Notes: generated by a model not told the origin, from the letters alone. 64,000 nt of DNA from Arenivirga flava (GCF_030161575.1 NZ_BSUL01000001.1:2523809-2587808), one strand, 5' to 3'. Positions 25,478-35,478 are shown, numbered from the stretch's first letter. Program-made: numbers and translations.

Positions 25478-27189
25478 GGCTGGACCTCCTCGGTCTGGGG
25501 TGCTTCGGGGCGGTCGGATGCATCGGACGACGCCCGGGAGATCTCGACGTGGCTGTTCCCGAGCCAGCCGGTGATGATCGCGTCGACGCCGGCGCCTTCG
25601 CCGATCGTCTGCGTGAACCTCCCGTCGTCCGGGAGGAGGGTCTCGTACCGTGCATCGCCGTTCAGCGGGTACTCGACGTAGCTGCCGGAGGCCGCCGGGT
25701 CGACCTCGAGATCGAGCTGCACGACCGCATTGGCCGGCAGCGACAGGTACACCGTGCCGGCTGCCTGCCAGAGATCGATACGCGCCGTGCCGAGCGAACC
25801 GGGCACGTGCAGCGAGGGTTCGGCGCTGATCTCGCCAACGCCCATCTCGAGGGCGCGGTTCCGCTCGTCCCAGGGGCCGGACCATCCCAGGTACGTCGAT
25901 CCGATCACCTGCGAGTACCGTCCGCTCTCCGTCAGATCGAGGCTGGCGTCGATCCCGACCAGCTCCCGATCTGTCGGCACCAACGACCCCACCCCCGCCA
26001 CGACGAGCGACCCCGCCGCCAGGAACGCCAGGAACCCGCTGCGCCGCCGCGCAGCACCCGCGACGATCATCGCCACGCCGAACACGCCGCTCGCGGTCGC
26101 GAAGCCCGCGGCCAGCGACACCTCGGCGAGCCCCGCCTGACGCACCCCGAGCACGACCGCGGCGGCCGCGATGAGCGCCGCGCCGAGCACCAGCACGGTC
26201 AGGGCGAAGCCGATGCGCGGGTTGGCGAGCCGGCGGCGCCGCTGCGCCTCGCGCCAGGCGGCGTGCCGCTGCTCGCGCTCGGCGGCGCGCTGCGCGGCGA
26301 GCTCGCTGCGGATGCGCGCATCCACCCCCTGGCGCTGCTGCGCCGCCCAGGCGGCGTGGTGCAGCTTCCACGACTCCTGCTGCTGCCGCCAGGCGGCGAG
26401 CTGCTCGGCCGGGGCGTCGGCGGCCGGCGGCGCCGGGGCCACGGGCTCGCCGTGCTGCGGGGGAGCGGCGGATGCGGTCGCTGCGCCCTCGGCGCCCGGT
26501 GCCGGCGTCGAGCCGGCCTCGGCGCCCGCGGACGAGCCGCCGGCCGCGGGCGCCGGGAATCCACCCGGCGCGCCCGGCGCACCATTCGCATCCGCAGCCT
26601 GAGCGCCCTCGGCGACGGTGCCCGTCGACGACGCGACCCACGCGGCCGACGTGGGGCCCGCATCCGCTCCGCCCGCGGAGCCCGCTGCCGGCGCGGTGCC
26701 GGCGGTGTACGCCGCCCGCTGCTCGGCGGTGCGCGCCCGACGCGCCATCCACAGGATGAACAGCACCACGGCCGTGAGCATGAAGCCCGTCCAGAGCACG
26801 CGGAGGAACCAGCCCGCGCCGCCGTACGGCTCGCTCCAGTAGGAGTAGCCGAGGAACCAGAAGCCGGCCGTCAGCGGGGTCAGCTGCAGCAGCAGCATGA
26901 CGCCGGCCCCGACGACGGCGGGGTCGAAGCGGCCGCGCAGCAGGCGCTCGAGGTGGATGCGGTCCTCCGCGTCGGGCAGCAGCAGCCAGGCGGCCGCGTA
27001 GAGCAGCAGCGCCGGCGCGCCGAGCACGGCGAGCACGACGGCGACGCCGCGCACGATGAGCGGATCGATGCGGATGCGGTCGGCGATGCCGGCGCAGACG
27101 CCGCCGATCCAGCCGGCGCGGCGGGGCACGTCCATGCCCCGCATCCAGCGGAAGAAGCGCCAATCGGTGGCGGCGGAGGTGTCGGTCAT
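25474..27189 (-). CDS. PspC domain membrane protein with C-terminal toast-rack-like domain
   Basis: 571 residues. PspC domain at about 20-75 (RAGWIGGVCAGIADRIRIDPLIVR), two more helices to about 150, then a 110-residue Ala/Gly/Pro low-complexity linker, a charged stretch, a four-helix membrane block (about 330-425), and a soluble beta-rich C-terminus (about 440-560) of the LiaF/toast-rack type. It is divergent from a histidine kinase that also has PspC, an arrangement seen in actinobacterial envelope-stress loci. It may act as the membrane sensor or anti-activator. The linker is unusually long. Confidence 0.82.
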   Translation of the reverse strand: MTDTSAATDWRFFRWMRGMDVPRRAGWIGGVCAGIADRIRIDPLIVRGVAVVLAVLGAPALLLYAAAWLLLPDAEDRIHLERLLRGRFDPAVVGAGVMLLLQLTPLTAGFWFLGYSYWSEPYGGAGWFLRVLWTGFMLTAVVLFILWMARRARTAEQRAAYTAGTAPAAGSAGGADAGPTSAAWVASSTGTVAEGAQAADANGAPGAPGGFPAPAAGGSSAGAEAGSTPAPGAEGAATASAAPPQHGEPVAPAPPAADAPAEQLAAWRQQQESWKLHHAAWAAQQRQGVDARIRSELAAQRAAEREQRHAAWREAQRRRRLANPRIGFALTVLVLGAALIAAAAVVLGVRQAGLAEVSLAAGFATASGVFGVAMIVAGAARRRSGFLAFLAAGSLVVAGVGSLVPTDRELVGIDASLDLTESGRYSQVIGSTYLGWSGPWDERNRALEMGVGEISAEPSLHVPGSLGTARIDLWQAAGTVYLSLPANAVVQLDLEVDPAASGSYVEYPLNGDARYETLLPDDGRFTQTIGEGAGVDAIITGWLGNSHVEISRASSDASDRPEAPQTEEVQP

Positions 27190-27294
27190 GGCTCCGAGCC
27201 TGTCGCAGGCGGGCTGCGGGCCGCGATGGGGTGATCCCCTGATCCGTCCCTGACCGGCCGGGGTCGGAGTGCTCGCGCGTGCTTGGATGCAGAG

Positions 27295-28464
27295 GTGACG
27301 ACCGCCGTGATCGAGCCCAGACCCCCGCTGCTTCGGCCGCGGCGGGTGCTGCTCGCGGGCGTCGCCGCGGGGCTCGCCCGGCACCTGGGCCGCTCGACCG
27401 CGACGGTGCGCTGGTGGTTCGTGCTGCTCGCCCCGCTCGGCGGCGCCGGTGTGCTGCTCTACCTCTGGCTGTGGGCCCTCGTTCCCGTCGCGGAGCCGGC
27501 GGACGCGGAGGAGGCGAAGGGCCTGCGTCGCGCGACCCCCGTCGCGCTGCTCCTGCTCGTGGCGCTGCCGATCACGGCGCTGCTCGGCTCGGTCGTCGCG
27601 GACCTCGGCGCGATCGGAGCGCTCGCGGGCGCCGCGCTCGTCTGCTGCGCCGTGATCGCCTGGTCGCTCGGCGTCGACCGGCTCGACCCGTCGTGGCCCG
27701 CCGCCTACACGAACGGCACGCGGCTGCTCGCGGCCGGCATCCTGCTGCTCTGCGCCGTGCTGGCCGCCCTCGGCGTCACGAACCCGCAGGGGGTCATGAC
27801 CGTCCTGCTGGCGAGCCTGCTCGCCCTCGTCGCCCTCGGCACCCTCTTCGCGCCGCGCCTCGTCAAGCTCTGGAGCGAGCTCGGATCGGAGCGGGTCGCC
27901 CGCGTCAAGGAGGAGCAGCGCGCCGAGATGGCCGCCCACCTGCACGACTCGGTGCTGCAGACCCTCGCCGTCATCCAGAACCGCGCCGGGGCCTCCAGCG
28001 AGGTCGCCCGACTCGCCCGCGCCCAGGAGCGCGAGCTGCGCGAGTGGCTCTTCGCCGGACCCGCGCCCGTCGGCGCCGACCTGGCCGCCCGCCTGCGCGA
28101 GGTCGCCGAGACGGTCGAGCTCGAGCATCCGGTCGTTGTCGACGTCGTCGCGATCGGCGAGGCGGAGCTTCCGGAGGACGCCGGCCAGGCGCTCGTCGCC
28201 GCCACCCGCGAGGCCGTCGTCAACGCCGCCCGGCACGCGGGCGGCGACATCAGCGTCTACGTCGAGATCGCAGTCGCGCAGACCGAGGTCTTCGTGCGCG
28301 ATCGCGGCGCCGGTTTCGACCTCGCCGCCGTGCCGGACGGCCGGCTCGGCGTGCGGGAGTCCATCATCGGACGGATGCAGCGCGCCGGCGGCGCCGCCAC
28401 CGTCCGCAGCGGCGAGACCGGCACCGAGATCGTGCTGCGCTGGCCTGAGACGAGGAGAGCATGA
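27295..28464 (+). CDS. PspC-domain sensor histidine kinase
   Basis: 389 residues from GTG 27295; TTGGAT six bases upstream suggests a leaderless start. PspC domain at about 10-60 (LLAGVAAGLARHLGRSTATVR), several membrane helices to about 190, then HisKA_3 with phospho-His in MAAHLHDSVLQTLAVIQN, and a HATPase domain (ATREAVVNAARHAGG, VRDRGAGFDL). A Liar/NarL-type envelope stress kinase. Stop overlaps the regulator start (ATGA). Confidence 0.9.
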   Translation: MTTAVIEPRPPLLRPRRVLLAGVAAGLARHLGRSTATVRWWFVLLAPLGGAGVLLYLWLWALVPVAEPADAEEAKGLRRATPVALLLLVALPITALLGSVVADLGAIGALAGAALVCCAVIAWSLGVDRLDPSWPAAYTNGTRLLAAGILLLCAVLAALGVTNPQGVMTVLLASLLALVALGTLFAPRLVKLWSELGSERVARVKEEQRAEMAAHLHDSVLQTLAVIQNRAGASSEVARLARAQERELREWLFAGPAPVGADLAARLREVAETVELEHPVVVDVVAIGEAELPEDAGQALVAATREAVVNAARHAGGDISVYVEIAVAQTEVFVRDRGAGFDLAAVPDGRLGVRESIIGRMQRAGGAATVRSGETGTEIVLRWPETRRA

Positions 28465-29111
28465 CCGAGCGACTCACCGTGGTCATCGTCGACGACCACT
28501 CGATCTTCCGCTCCGGCCTGCGCGCCGACCTCGACGACGCCCTCGAGGTGCTCGGCGAGGCGGCCACGGTCGACGAGGCGATCGAGACGATCGAGCGGCT
28601 GCAGCCCGACGTGGTCCTGCTCGACGTGCACCTGCCCGGCGGGCAGGGCGGCGGCGGGGCCGAGGTGCTGCGCCGCGCGAAGCTGGGCCGCACCAGGGCG
28701 CTCGCGCTGAGCGTCTCCGACTCGGCGGAGGACGTCGTCGGCGTCATCCGTGCCGGCGCCCGCGGCTACATCACCAAGGGCAGCTCCGGGCCGCAGGTCT
28801 CCCGGGCGGTCGCCACGATCGCCGGCGGCGATGCCGTGTTCTCGCCGCGGCTGGCCGGCTTCGTGCTCGACGCGTTCGGCGCGCCGGCCGGCGAGCAGGC
28901 GGAGACGGATGCGGAGCTCGACCGCCTCTCGAAGCGCGAGCGGGAGGTCATGCGCTTCATCGCCCGCGGCTTCGCCTACAAGGAGGTGGCCGCGGAGCTC
29001 TTCATCTCGATCAAGACGGTCGAGACCCACGTCTCGGCGGTGCTGCGCAAGCTGCAGCTCTCCAGCCGCCACGAGCTCACGGCCTGGGCCCTGGAGCGCA
29101 AGCTGCTGTAG
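28461..29111 (+). CDS. LuxR/NarL-type response regulator of the PspC cluster
   Basis: 216 residues. Receiver with VDDHSIFRSGL, phospho-acceptor Asp55 in VVLLDVHLPGG, and Lys in YITKGSSGPQ. DNA-binding domain at about 150-210 (LSKREREVMRFIARGFAYKEVA, IKTVETHVSAVLRKLQLSSRHEL). Overlaps the kinase by ATGA and must be its partner. Likely target is the divergent PspC operon at 27189; the intergenic 105 bp would hold its site, though none is obvious by eye. Confidence 0.93.
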   Translation: MTERLTVVIVDDHSIFRSGLRADLDDALEVLGEAATVDEAIETIERLQPDVVLLDVHLPGGQGGGGAEVLRRAKLGRTRALALSVSDSAEDVVGVIRAGARGYITKGSSGPQVSRAVATIAGGDAVFSPRLAGFVLDAFGAPAGEQAETDAELDRLSKREREVMRFIARGFAYKEVAAELFISIKTVETHVSAVLRKLQLSSRHELTAWALERKLL

Positions 29112-29393
29112 CCCGGCTGCGGCGCGCTGCGCGGTCCCTCGACCGCCACGCCGGCCCCTCCGTGACGCAGCGCACCTCCCCAACGCTGCCCCCTCCCCGA
29201 CAGCGCTCTTCCCGAAAGACGGAGCATCAGTCCAAGAGAGGCCCCTTGGGCTCCGGAACGAGCGGATGCAGCGCTTGACGCGCGCAAGTCTCCGTCGTTT
29301 GGCAAACGGGTCGAGGGCGGGCTCGCGCGGCAAGGGAGTCGAGGCGGGCTCGCGGCTGGGAGACGGGCCGAGAGCGGCCCGGGCCTGCAGCCC
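29112..29393. other. spacer between convergent genes
   Basis: 282 bp without a convincing gene. A direct repeat (GTCGAGGGCGGGCTCGCG near 29311, GTCGAGGCGGGCTCGCG near 29338) and one GAGCGGATGC word (29260) are visible. No clear terminator. Confidence 0.5.
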
Positions 29394-30602
29394 CTACTTC
29401 GTACCGAAGAGCGCCTGCAGGCGGCGCACGCCCTCGAGCAGCGGCTCGTCGCCGAGCGCGTAGCTGAGACGCAGGAAGCCGCTCGGGCCGAAGGCCTCGC
29501 CCGGCACCGCCGCGACCTCGGCCTGCTCGAGGACGAGGTCTGCCAGCTCGAGCGAGCTCGTCGGCGTCACGCCGCCCCACTCGCGCCCGAGCAGCCCGCT
29601 CACGTCCGGGTACACGTAGAAGGCGCCCTCGGGTGTGGGCGTCACAACGCCCGGGATGCGGTTGAGCTCCTCGACGATGAGCTGGCGGCGGCGGTTGAAG
29701 GCCTCGCGCATCCGCTCGACGGGCTCCTGCGTGCCGGTGAGGGCCGCGATCGCCGCGCGCTGCGACACGTTGGAGACGTTCGACGAGAGGTGCGACTGCA
29801 GGTTCGCGGCGCCCTTGATCACGTCGGCGGGGCCCACCATCCATCCGACCCGCCAGCCGGTCATCGCGTAGGTCTTCGCGACGCCGTTGACGAGGATGGC
29901 CTGCTGTGCCAGCTCGGGCACCGCCTCGACGATCGACAGCGCGCGCTCGACGGAGCCGTAGACGAGGTTCTGGTAGATCTCGTCGGTGATCACCCAGATG
30001 CCGTGCTCGAGCGCCCATTCGCCGATGGCCTTCGTCTGCTCGTCGCTGTAGACGGCGCCGGTGGGGTTCGAGGGCGAGACGAAGAGCAGCACCTTCGTGC
30101 GCTCGGTGCGGGCAGCCTCGAGCTGCTCGACCGTCACCCGGTAACCCTGGTCGGCGCCGGCGAAGACCTCGACGGGCACGCCGCCGGCCAGCTTCACGAC
30201 CTCGGGGTAGGTGGTCCAGTACGGCGCGGGCAGCAGCGCCTCGTCGCCGGGGTTCAGCAGCGCCGCGAAGCTCTGGTAGACCGCCTGCTTGCCGCCGTTG
30301 GTCACGATCACCTGCGACGGCGCGACCTCGAGGCCGCTGTCGCGCAGGGTCTTCGCCGCGACCGCCTCGCGCAGCTCGGGCAGGCCGGCGGCGGGCGTGT
30401 AGCGGTGGTTGCGCGGGTCGAGCACGGCGGCGGATGCGGCCTCGACGATGTGCTCCGGCGTCGCGAAGTCCGGCTCGCCCGCGGCGTAGCTGATGACCGG
30501 GCGACCGGCCGCCTGCAGCGCCTTCGCCTTCGCGTCGACCTTGAGGGTCGCGGATTCGGCGATGGCGGCGAGGCGGGTGGAGAGACGCTGCTGCTGGGTC
30601 AC
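29394..30602 (-). CDS. pyridoxal phosphate aminotransferase, aspartate aminotransferase type
   Basis: 402 residues, class I/II fold. [14 protein letters not shown] near the N-terminus, [11 protein letters not shown] in the middle, [12 protein letters not shown] (Asp to pyridine N), the PLP lysine in [18 protein letters not shown], and the substrate Arg in [10 protein letters not shown] are the marks of the AspC/AatA subgroup Ib. Transfers amino groups between aspartate and 2-oxoglutarate. GTG 30602 is preceded by TAGGCT and six bases: leaderless. Confidence 0.92.
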   Translation of the reverse strand: MTQQQRLSTRLAAIAESATLKVDAKAKALQAAGRPVISYAAGEPDFATPEHIVEAASAAVLDPRNHRYTPAAGLPELREAVAAKTLRDSGLEVAPSQVIVTNGGKQAVYQSFAALLNPGDEALLPAPYWTTYPEVVKLAGGVPVEVFAGADQGYRVTVEQLEAARTERTKVLLFVSPSNPTGAVYSDEQTKAIGEWALEHGIWVITDEIYQNLVYGSVERALSIVEAVPELAQQAILVNGVAKTYAMTGWRVGWMVGPADVIKGAANLQSHLSSNVSNVSQRAAIAALTGTQEPVERMREAFNRRRQLIVEELNRIPGVVTPTPEGAFYVYPDVSGLLGREWGGVTPTSSLELADLVLEQAEVAAVPGEAFGPSGFLRLSYALGDEPLLEGVRRLQALFGTK

Positions 30603-30608
30603 GCACCC

Positions 30609-30650
30609 AGCCTACTGAGGCTGGTCCCGACGCGGGCCGCTGCCTAGGCT
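30609..30650. promoter_or_regulatory. back-to-back leaderless promoters
   Basis: TAGGCT appears on the minus strand (30614-30609), six bases from GTG 30602, and on the plus strand (30645-30650), six bases from GTG 30657. The 54-bp gap thus holds two identical -10 elements with identical spacing, and no ribosome sites. Confidence 0.65.
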
Positions 30651-30656
30651 GAGCGG

Positions 30657-31967
30657 GTGACCGGGGGCGAGATGGATCAGCAGGGCGGCAGCGCGCAGCC
30701 GAACGGCGGCGTGCAGCGGATACGGCGGCGCCGCTGGCCCTGGATCGTGACGCCGGTCGTCGCGATCGTGGCGATCGCCGGGGTCGTCGCGGCCATCGTG
30801 GTGCCGAGGACGTTGGCCCGGGACGAGGCCGCACGCGACCTTGCCTCGATCGCCGCGCTGGTGCCCGAGCACGGCGAGCGGCTCGAGACGGCGCTCGCCG
30901 AGCGCGGTGCCGCCGACGAGGCGCTGCTCGCGCTGACCGGGGCGGTGGACGCGGTGCTCGCCGCCGAGGTCGGCGAGCGGGTCGCGCCCGAGACCGTGGC
31001 CGCGCTGCGGCAGGCCCGCGACGCGGTGCCGCAGGCTCCCGCTGCGGGGGCGGTCGACGTCGTCGCCGTCGCGGAGGCGCAGGGCCTCGACATCGACGAG
31101 CTGCGCGCCGAGACCGCCCGCATCGAGCGCGCCAACGCCGAATCCGAGGCGGCGGCGGAGCGGGCCGGCGTGGACGCGGCCGTGCTCCACGAGGCCGCGG
31201 AGGCGTTGACGGCCGCCAGCGCCGCCTACGCCGCGGCGCTCGGCGAGAGCGGCGCCGCGCTGCTCGAGGAGCGGGCGGATGCGGAGGAGGAGCCCCGCGC
31301 GGCCCTGCAGTCCGTGCTCGACGCGCTGCCCGCGACCGAGACGGCCGGGCTCGCGGAGCAGCTGACCCGCTTCCTGGAGTCCGCGGATGCCCTGGTCGCC
31401 TCCTCCGACGCCGTGCGCGAGGCCGCGCTCGTCCGGGAGCGGGCCGCGCCCGCACCACGCGCGCCGTCCGCATCCGCCCCGCCGCACTCGACCGGCGGCT
31501 CGGTGAGCGCCCAGATCGACTACCTGCTGCGGCACGCCTACGACTACAACACCGCCGAGTGGGGCGACTACAACCCCTCGGGTGGCGACTGCGCCAACTT
31601 CGTGAGCCAGGGGCTGCTGCAGCGGGGCATCCCGATGGACTCGACCTGGCGCAGCGGTGGCCCCGGCCAGGCCTCGACGGCCTGGGTCTACGTGCCGGCG
31701 ATGGACCGCTGGCTCGCGGGCAAGGGCTACGAACGGCTCGGCCTCGACCAGCTCGACCGGCTGAAGGTCGGCGACGTCGGCATCTTCGACTGGGAGCCCA
31801 ACGGCAGCGGCAACCACACGATGACGGTGTCGCGCATCGAGCAGGGCGCCGACGGTCCGATCGTGTACTTCGTCAGCCACAACCGCGACGGCGAGTACCG
31901 CGAGCTGCGGCACGTCATCGAGGTGGAGTGGCCCGGCGCGAACGCCTGGTTCTACTCGATCCCGTGA
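30657..31967 (+). CDS. exported amidase-domain protein (Amidase_6 type)
   Basis: 436 residues. A basic N-terminus then one membrane helix (IVTPVVAIVAIAGVVAAIVV) anchors it; residues about 60-270 are an Ala/Glu/Arg-rich helical, coiled-coil-like region; residues about 285-436 are a cysteine-peptidase-like amidase domain with GDYNPSGGDCANFVSQGLLQ (catalytic Cys), NHTMTVSRI (His) and FVSHNRDG. Such domains are linked to cell-wall peptide hydrolysis. Outside the membrane by topology. Activity unproven. Confidence 0.85.
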   Translation: MTGGEMDQQGGSAQPNGGVQRIRRRRWPWIVTPVVAIVAIAGVVAAIVVPRTLARDEAARDLASIAALVPEHGERLETALAERGAADEALLALTGAVDAVLAAEVGERVAPETVAALRQARDAVPQAPAAGAVDVVAVAEAQGLDIDELRAETARIERANAESEAAAERAGVDAAVLHEAAEALTAASAAYAAALGESGAALLEERADAEEEPRAALQSVLDALPATETAGLAEQLTRFLESADALVASSDAVREAALVRERAAPAPRAPSASAPPHSTGGSVSAQIDYLLRHAYDYNTAEWGDYNPSGGDCANFVSQGLLQRGIPMDSTWRSGGPGQASTAWVYVPAMDRWLAGKGYERLGLDQLDRLKVGDVGIFDWEPNGSGNHTMTVSRIEQGADGPIVYFVSHNRDGEYRELRHVIEVEWPGANAWFYSIP

Positions 31968-31987
31968 CCGTACGGCGCGCCCGCGCT

Positions 31988-32016
31988 TTGCGGTGCCGTG
32001 CGGGGTGACCTACACT
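31988..32016 (+). promoter_or_regulatory. sigma70-type promoter for tRNA-Trp/secE
   Basis: TTGCGG (31988-31993), 17-base spacer, TACACT (32011-32016). It lies 75 bases before tRNA-Trp, and is likely to drive tRNA-Trp, secE and nusG. Confidence 0.65.
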
Positions 32017-32090
32017 GGCCCAGGCGGCCCTGAACCTCCATGATTCGGCGCGCCCTTCCGGGGGTGCACGATTCGGGAACCGGGGCCCAT

Positions 32091-32163
32091 AGGGCGGTGG
32101 CTCAATTGGTAGAGCAGCGGTCTCCAAAACCGCAGGTTGCAGGTTCGAGTCCTGTCCGCCCTG
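32091..32163 (+). tRNA. tRNA-Trp (CCA)
   Basis: Acceptor AGGGCGG pairs with CCGCCCT; anticodon stem GCGGT/ACCGC with loop CTCCAAA, anticodon CCA; T-arm CAGG TTCGAGT CCTG. tRNA-Trp before secE is a common bacterial order. Confidence 0.96.
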
Positions 32164-32252
32164 CACTTCGGTCGTCGTGAAACTCGCGGCGAGCGGCGTA
32201 CGGACGCCGGGCCTTCCGCCTCGGCGCTCCGAGAACCTGGAAGGTCGGAGCC

Positions 32253-32537
32253 TTGGCGAGAAGAGTGGTCGACGAGCAGCCCAGCGAGGATGTCGTCGAG
32301 AACGCGAAGAAGGAGCGGGCGAAGCGCCGCAACCCCTTCTCACGGATCACCCTGTTCCTGCGCCAGGTGCTCGGCGAGCTGAAGAAGGTCGTCACGCCGA
32401 CCCGCAAGGAGCTCTTCAGCTACACCGGCGTTGTGCTGGTCTTCGTGATCATCATGATGGCCCTGGTCTCGCTGCTCGACCTCGTGTTCGGCACCGCGGT
32501 GTCGTACGTGTTCGGCACCGGGAACGACCTGTTCTGA
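32253..32537 (+). CDS. secE: preprotein translocase subunit SecE
   Basis: 94 residues. Basic amphipathic region then the SecE core FLRQVLGELKKVVTPTRKEL followed by one membrane helix (VVLVFVIIMMALVSLLDLVF). It stabilises the SecYEG channel. The start is TTG 32253 or possibly GTG 32265; AAGG and GGAG precede. Position between tRNA-Trp and nusG confirms identity. Confidence 0.95.
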   Translation: MARRVVDEQPSEDVVENAKKERAKRRNPFSRITLFLRQVLGELKKVVTPTRKELFSYTGVVLVFVIIMMALVSLLDLVFGTAVSYVFGTGNDLF

Positions 32538-32645
32538 CCGGCTCCGGCTCGTCGAACCGCGGCAGCGCCCATTGCCTGGCCAACGCTCCGCAACCTCCTG
32601 AACGGCGGCCCCACGAGGGCGGCCACTCGAACGGAAAGAGAAGCT

Positions 32646-33410
32646 GTGTCTGACATCGAACGCGACGAGCCCATCGAGGAGACCCTCGAGACGGCCGACG
32701 GCTCGACCGAGGTCGAGGAGACGACCGACGAGGCCGTCGCCGCCGAGGCCGTCGACGCGCCCGTCGAGGACGAGGCCGAGGTCGAGATCGACCCCTACGA
32801 GGACTTCCGTGCCGAGCTGCGCGGCAAGCTCGGCAAGTGGTACGTCATCCACTCCTACGCCGGCTTCGAGAAGCGCGTCAAGCAGAACATCGAGAACCGC
32901 CGCGTCAGCATGGGCATCGAGGACGACGTCCTCGAGGTGCAGGTGCCGATGGAGGACGTCGTCGAGATCAAGAACGGCCAGCGCAAGCTGGTCAACCGCG
33001 TGCGCATCCCCGGCTACGTGCTGGTGCGCATGTTCCTCAACGAGGACAGCTGGTCCGTCGTGCGCCACACGCCCGGCGTCACGGGCTTCGTGGGCAACGC
33101 CCACAACCCGACGCCGCTGCGGTTCGAGGAGGCCTTCAACATGCTGAAGAGCCTCGTCGAGCCGAAGGAGGTGCCGGTCGCGAAGGGTGCCACCGCCGCG
33201 AAGGGCTCCGCCACGCAGGCCCGCTCGATCCCGGCCGAGGTCGACTTCGAGGTCGGCGAGACCATCACGATCAAGGAGGGCTCGTTCGCGGGCCTCCCCG
33301 GCACGATCAGCGAGATCAAGCCCGAGAGCGGCAAGCTCACCGTGCTCGTGTCGCTCTTCGAGCGCGAGACTCCGGTCGAGCTCACCTTCGACCAGGTCAC
33401 CAAGCTCTGA
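32646..33410 (+). CDS. nusG: transcription termination/antitermination protein NusG
   Basis: 254 residues; GTG 32646 after GGAAAGAGAAG. An acidic 55-residue N-terminal extension (Glu/Asp/Thr-rich), common in actinobacteria, precedes the NGN domain ([26 protein letters not shown]-like [22 protein letters not shown]). KOW domain at about 200-254 ([24 protein letters not shown]). It couples RNA polymerase to Rho and ribosomes. A terminator follows before rplK. Confidence 0.97.
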   Translation: MSDIERDEPIEETLETADGSTEVEETTDEAVAAEAVDAPVEDEAEVEIDPYEDFRAELRGKLGKWYVIHSYAGFEKRVKQNIENRRVSMGIEDDVLEVQVPMEDVVEIKNGQRKLVNRVRIPGYVLVRMFLNEDSWSVVRHTPGVTGFVGNAHNPTPLRFEEAFNMLKSLVEPKEVPVAKGATAAKGSATQARSIPAEVDFEVGETITIKEGSFAGLPGTISEIKPESGKLTVLVSLFERETPVELTFDQVTKL

Positions 33411-33424
33411 TCCGAACGGATCGG

Positions 33425-33456
33425 AAGGGCGCCCCGTCTTCCGACGGGGCGCCCTT
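33425..33456 (+). terminator. intrinsic-type terminator between nusG and rplK
   Basis: AAGGGCGCCCCGTC (33425-33438) pairs perfectly with 33443-33456 over a TTCC loop, followed by CGCTTT. A -10 element TACACT at 33479-33484 starts the next unit. Confidence 0.85.
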
Positions 33457-33595
33457 CGCTTTAAGGTGCGCTCTCGCGTACACTCAAGAGGTTGCCCGTG
33501 CTCCGTCGCGGGGACACCACCATTCCACCGCGTCCGGGATTCGCCCGGAAGTGCGGGAGCGCCGCCTCCGGGCGGCTCGACAGTAAGGAAGACGA

Positions 33596-34027
33596 ATGGC
33601 ACCGAAGAAGAAGGTCACGGGTCTGATCAAGCTGCAGATCCAGGCCGGCGCCGCCAACCCCGCCCCGCCCATCGGCCCGGCGCTCGGTCAGCACGGCGTC
33701 AACATCATGGAGTTCTGCAAGGCTTACAACGCCGCGACCGAGTCGCAGCGCGGCAACGTCATCCCCGTGGAGATCACCGTCTACGAGGACCGCAGCTTCA
33801 CCTTCATCCTGAAGACCCCGCCGGCGGCGGAGCTCATCAAGAAGGCCGCGGGCGTCCAGAAGGGCTCCGCGACCCCCCACACCGTCAAGGTCGCCACGCT
33901 GACCAAGGACCAGGTGCGCGCCATCGCCGAGCAGAAGGCTCCCGACCTCAACGCGAACGACGTCGAGGCCGCGATGCTCATCATCGCCGGCACCGCCCGC
34001 TCCATGGGCATCACGGTCGAGGCCTGA
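33596..34027 (+). CDS. rplK: 50S ribosomal protein L11
   Basis: 143 residues. [39 protein letters not shown] and the C-terminal rRNA-binding TIVA-like [12 protein letters not shown] are L11. It binds the GTPase-associated centre of 23S rRNA with L10 and L7/L12. It has its own promoter after the nusG terminator; the ribosome site is AAGGAAG. Confidence 0.98.
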   Translation: MAPKKKVTGLIKLQIQAGAANPAPPIGPALGQHGVNIMEFCKAYNAATESQRGNVIPVEITVYEDRSFTFILKTPPAAELIKKAAGVQKGSATPHTVKVATLTKDQVRAIAEQKAPDLNANDVEAAMLIIAGTARSMGITVEA

Positions 34028-34135
34028 GCCTCCTCATCACTGCACGCGGGGCGCTGACCGCCCCGCACTCACGCACGTAAGCCGCGGGAGAGCCAGCCAG
34101 GCTCGATGACCGCGCACTCACTTCAGGAGAAACTC

Positions 34136-34825
34136 ATGGCACAGAAGTCCAAGGCGTACCGCGCCGCGGCCGACAAGATCGAGGCCGGCAAGTACTACAC
34201 CGCTACCGAGGCCGTCGCGGTCGCGAAGGAGACGGGCTCGGCGAAGACCGACAGCACCGTCGAGGTCGCGCTCAAGCTCGGCGTCGACCCCCGCAAGGCG
34301 GACCAGATGGTGCGCGGCACCGTCATCCTGCCGCACGGCACGGGCAAGACCGCCCGCGTCATCGTCTTCGCCACCGGCCCCGCGGCCGAGGCGGCCATCG
34401 CCGCCGGTGCGGACGAGGTCGGCGGCGACGAGCTCATCGCGAAGGTGGCCGAGGGCTGGGTCGACTTCGACTCCGCCGTCTCGACCCCCGAGCTCATGGG
34501 CAAGGTCGGCCGTCTGGGCAAGGTCCTCGGTCCGCGCAACCTCATGCCGAACCCGAAGACCGGCACCGTGACGCCCGACGTCGCGAAGGCCGTCTCCGAC
34601 ATCAAGGGCGGCAAGATCGCGTTCCGCGTCGACAAGCACTCGAACGTGCACTTCGTCGTCGGCAAGGTCTCGTTCTCGGCCGAGCAGCTCGACGAGAACT
34701 TCCAGGCCGCGATCGACGAGGTCGTCCGCCTCAAGCCGTCGTCGGCGAAGGGCCGCTACATCCAGAAGGGGTCGATCTCGACCACCTTCGGCCCGGGCAT
34801 CCCGCTCGAGGTCAACAACTACTGA
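34136..34825 (+). CDS. rplA: 50S ribosomal protein L1
   Basis: 229 residues from ATG 34136 (AGGAG upstream). [17 protein letters not shown] at the N-terminus, [25 protein letters not shown], and [21 protein letters not shown] are classical L1 motifs. L1 binds the 23S stalk and often represses its own operon. Here rplA ends the unit with a hairpin, and rplJ-rplL lie 6.8 kb away. Confidence 0.98.
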   Translation: MAQKSKAYRAAADKIEAGKYYTATEAVAVAKETGSAKTDSTVEVALKLGVDPRKADQMVRGTVILPHGTGKTARVIVFATGPAAEAAIAAGADEVGGDELIAKVAEGWVDFDSAVSTPELMGKVGRLGKVLGPRNLMPNPKTGTVTPDVAKAVSDIKGGKIAFRVDKHSNVHFVVGKVSFSAEQLDENFQAAIDEVVRLKPSSAKGRYIQKGSISTTFGPGIPLEVNNY

Positions 34826-34843
34826 TCCGTTCGGATCGGATGC

Positions 34844-34873
34844 AGGAGGGGCTCGCGCTGGCGGGCCCCCTTC
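34844..34873 (+). terminator. hairpin after rplA
   Basis: AGGAGGGGCTCGC (34844-34856) and GCGGGCCCCCTTC (34861-34873) pair with one G-T wobble near the loop, ending the L11-L1 transcript. Confidence 0.65.
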
Positions 34874-34918
34874 GGCGTTCCCGAACCGTGCCAGGATCGA
34901 CCGCAGGAGGTCCGCCCC

Positions 34919-35478
34919 ATGAGCATGGTCATCCGCCCCGCCGTCGTCGACGACGCCCCCGCCCTCGCCGCGCTGGCGGAGGCGACCTTCGTGCTCGCCT
35001 GCCCGGCCGGCACGACCGAGGAGGAGCTCGAGACGCACCTGGCGCTGCACCTCGCGGTCGACAGCTTCGAGCGCTACCTCGCCGACCTGCGGCACCACCT
35101 GCTCGTGGCCGAGCTCGACGGCACCGGCGGGGGTCGCCGCTGGGCGCGCGTCTGCTCGGCTACGCCATGCTCGTCGACGGGCCGCACGAGGGCGCCATCG
35201 CCGCGCAGCTGACCGCCGCTCCGAGCATCGAGCTCAGCAAGTTCTACGTGCTGCAGGAGCACCACGGCGGCGGCGTCGCCGCGGGCCTCATGACCGCCAC
35301 CCTCGCCGCGGCCGCCGAACGCGGCGCCTCCGGCCTCTGGCTCGGGGTGAACGAGTTCAACGCGCGCGCGCAGCGGTTCTACGGCAAGCACGGCTTCGTC
35401 GCCGTGGGCCGCAAGTCGTTCCTGCTCGGCACGAGCCCGCAGAACGACCACGTCATGGAGCTCGTGCTCGGAGCCTGA
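34919..35478 (+). CDS. GNAT family N-acetyltransferase (frameshifted as read)
   Basis: ATG 34919 has AGGAGG eight bases upstream. The first frame gives MSMVIRPAVVDDAPALAAL and runs to LDGTGGG; the acetyl-CoA binding part continues in another frame as LGYAMLVDGP, LSKFYVLQEHHGGGVAAGLM, ASGLWLGVNEFNARAQRFY and KHGFVAVGRKSFLLG. One added G in GGGGG at 35129-35133 joins them (about 186 residues). Q/E-x-x-G-x-A pyrophosphate loop present. Substrate unknown. Alone between rplA and a convergent reductase. Confidence 0.8.
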
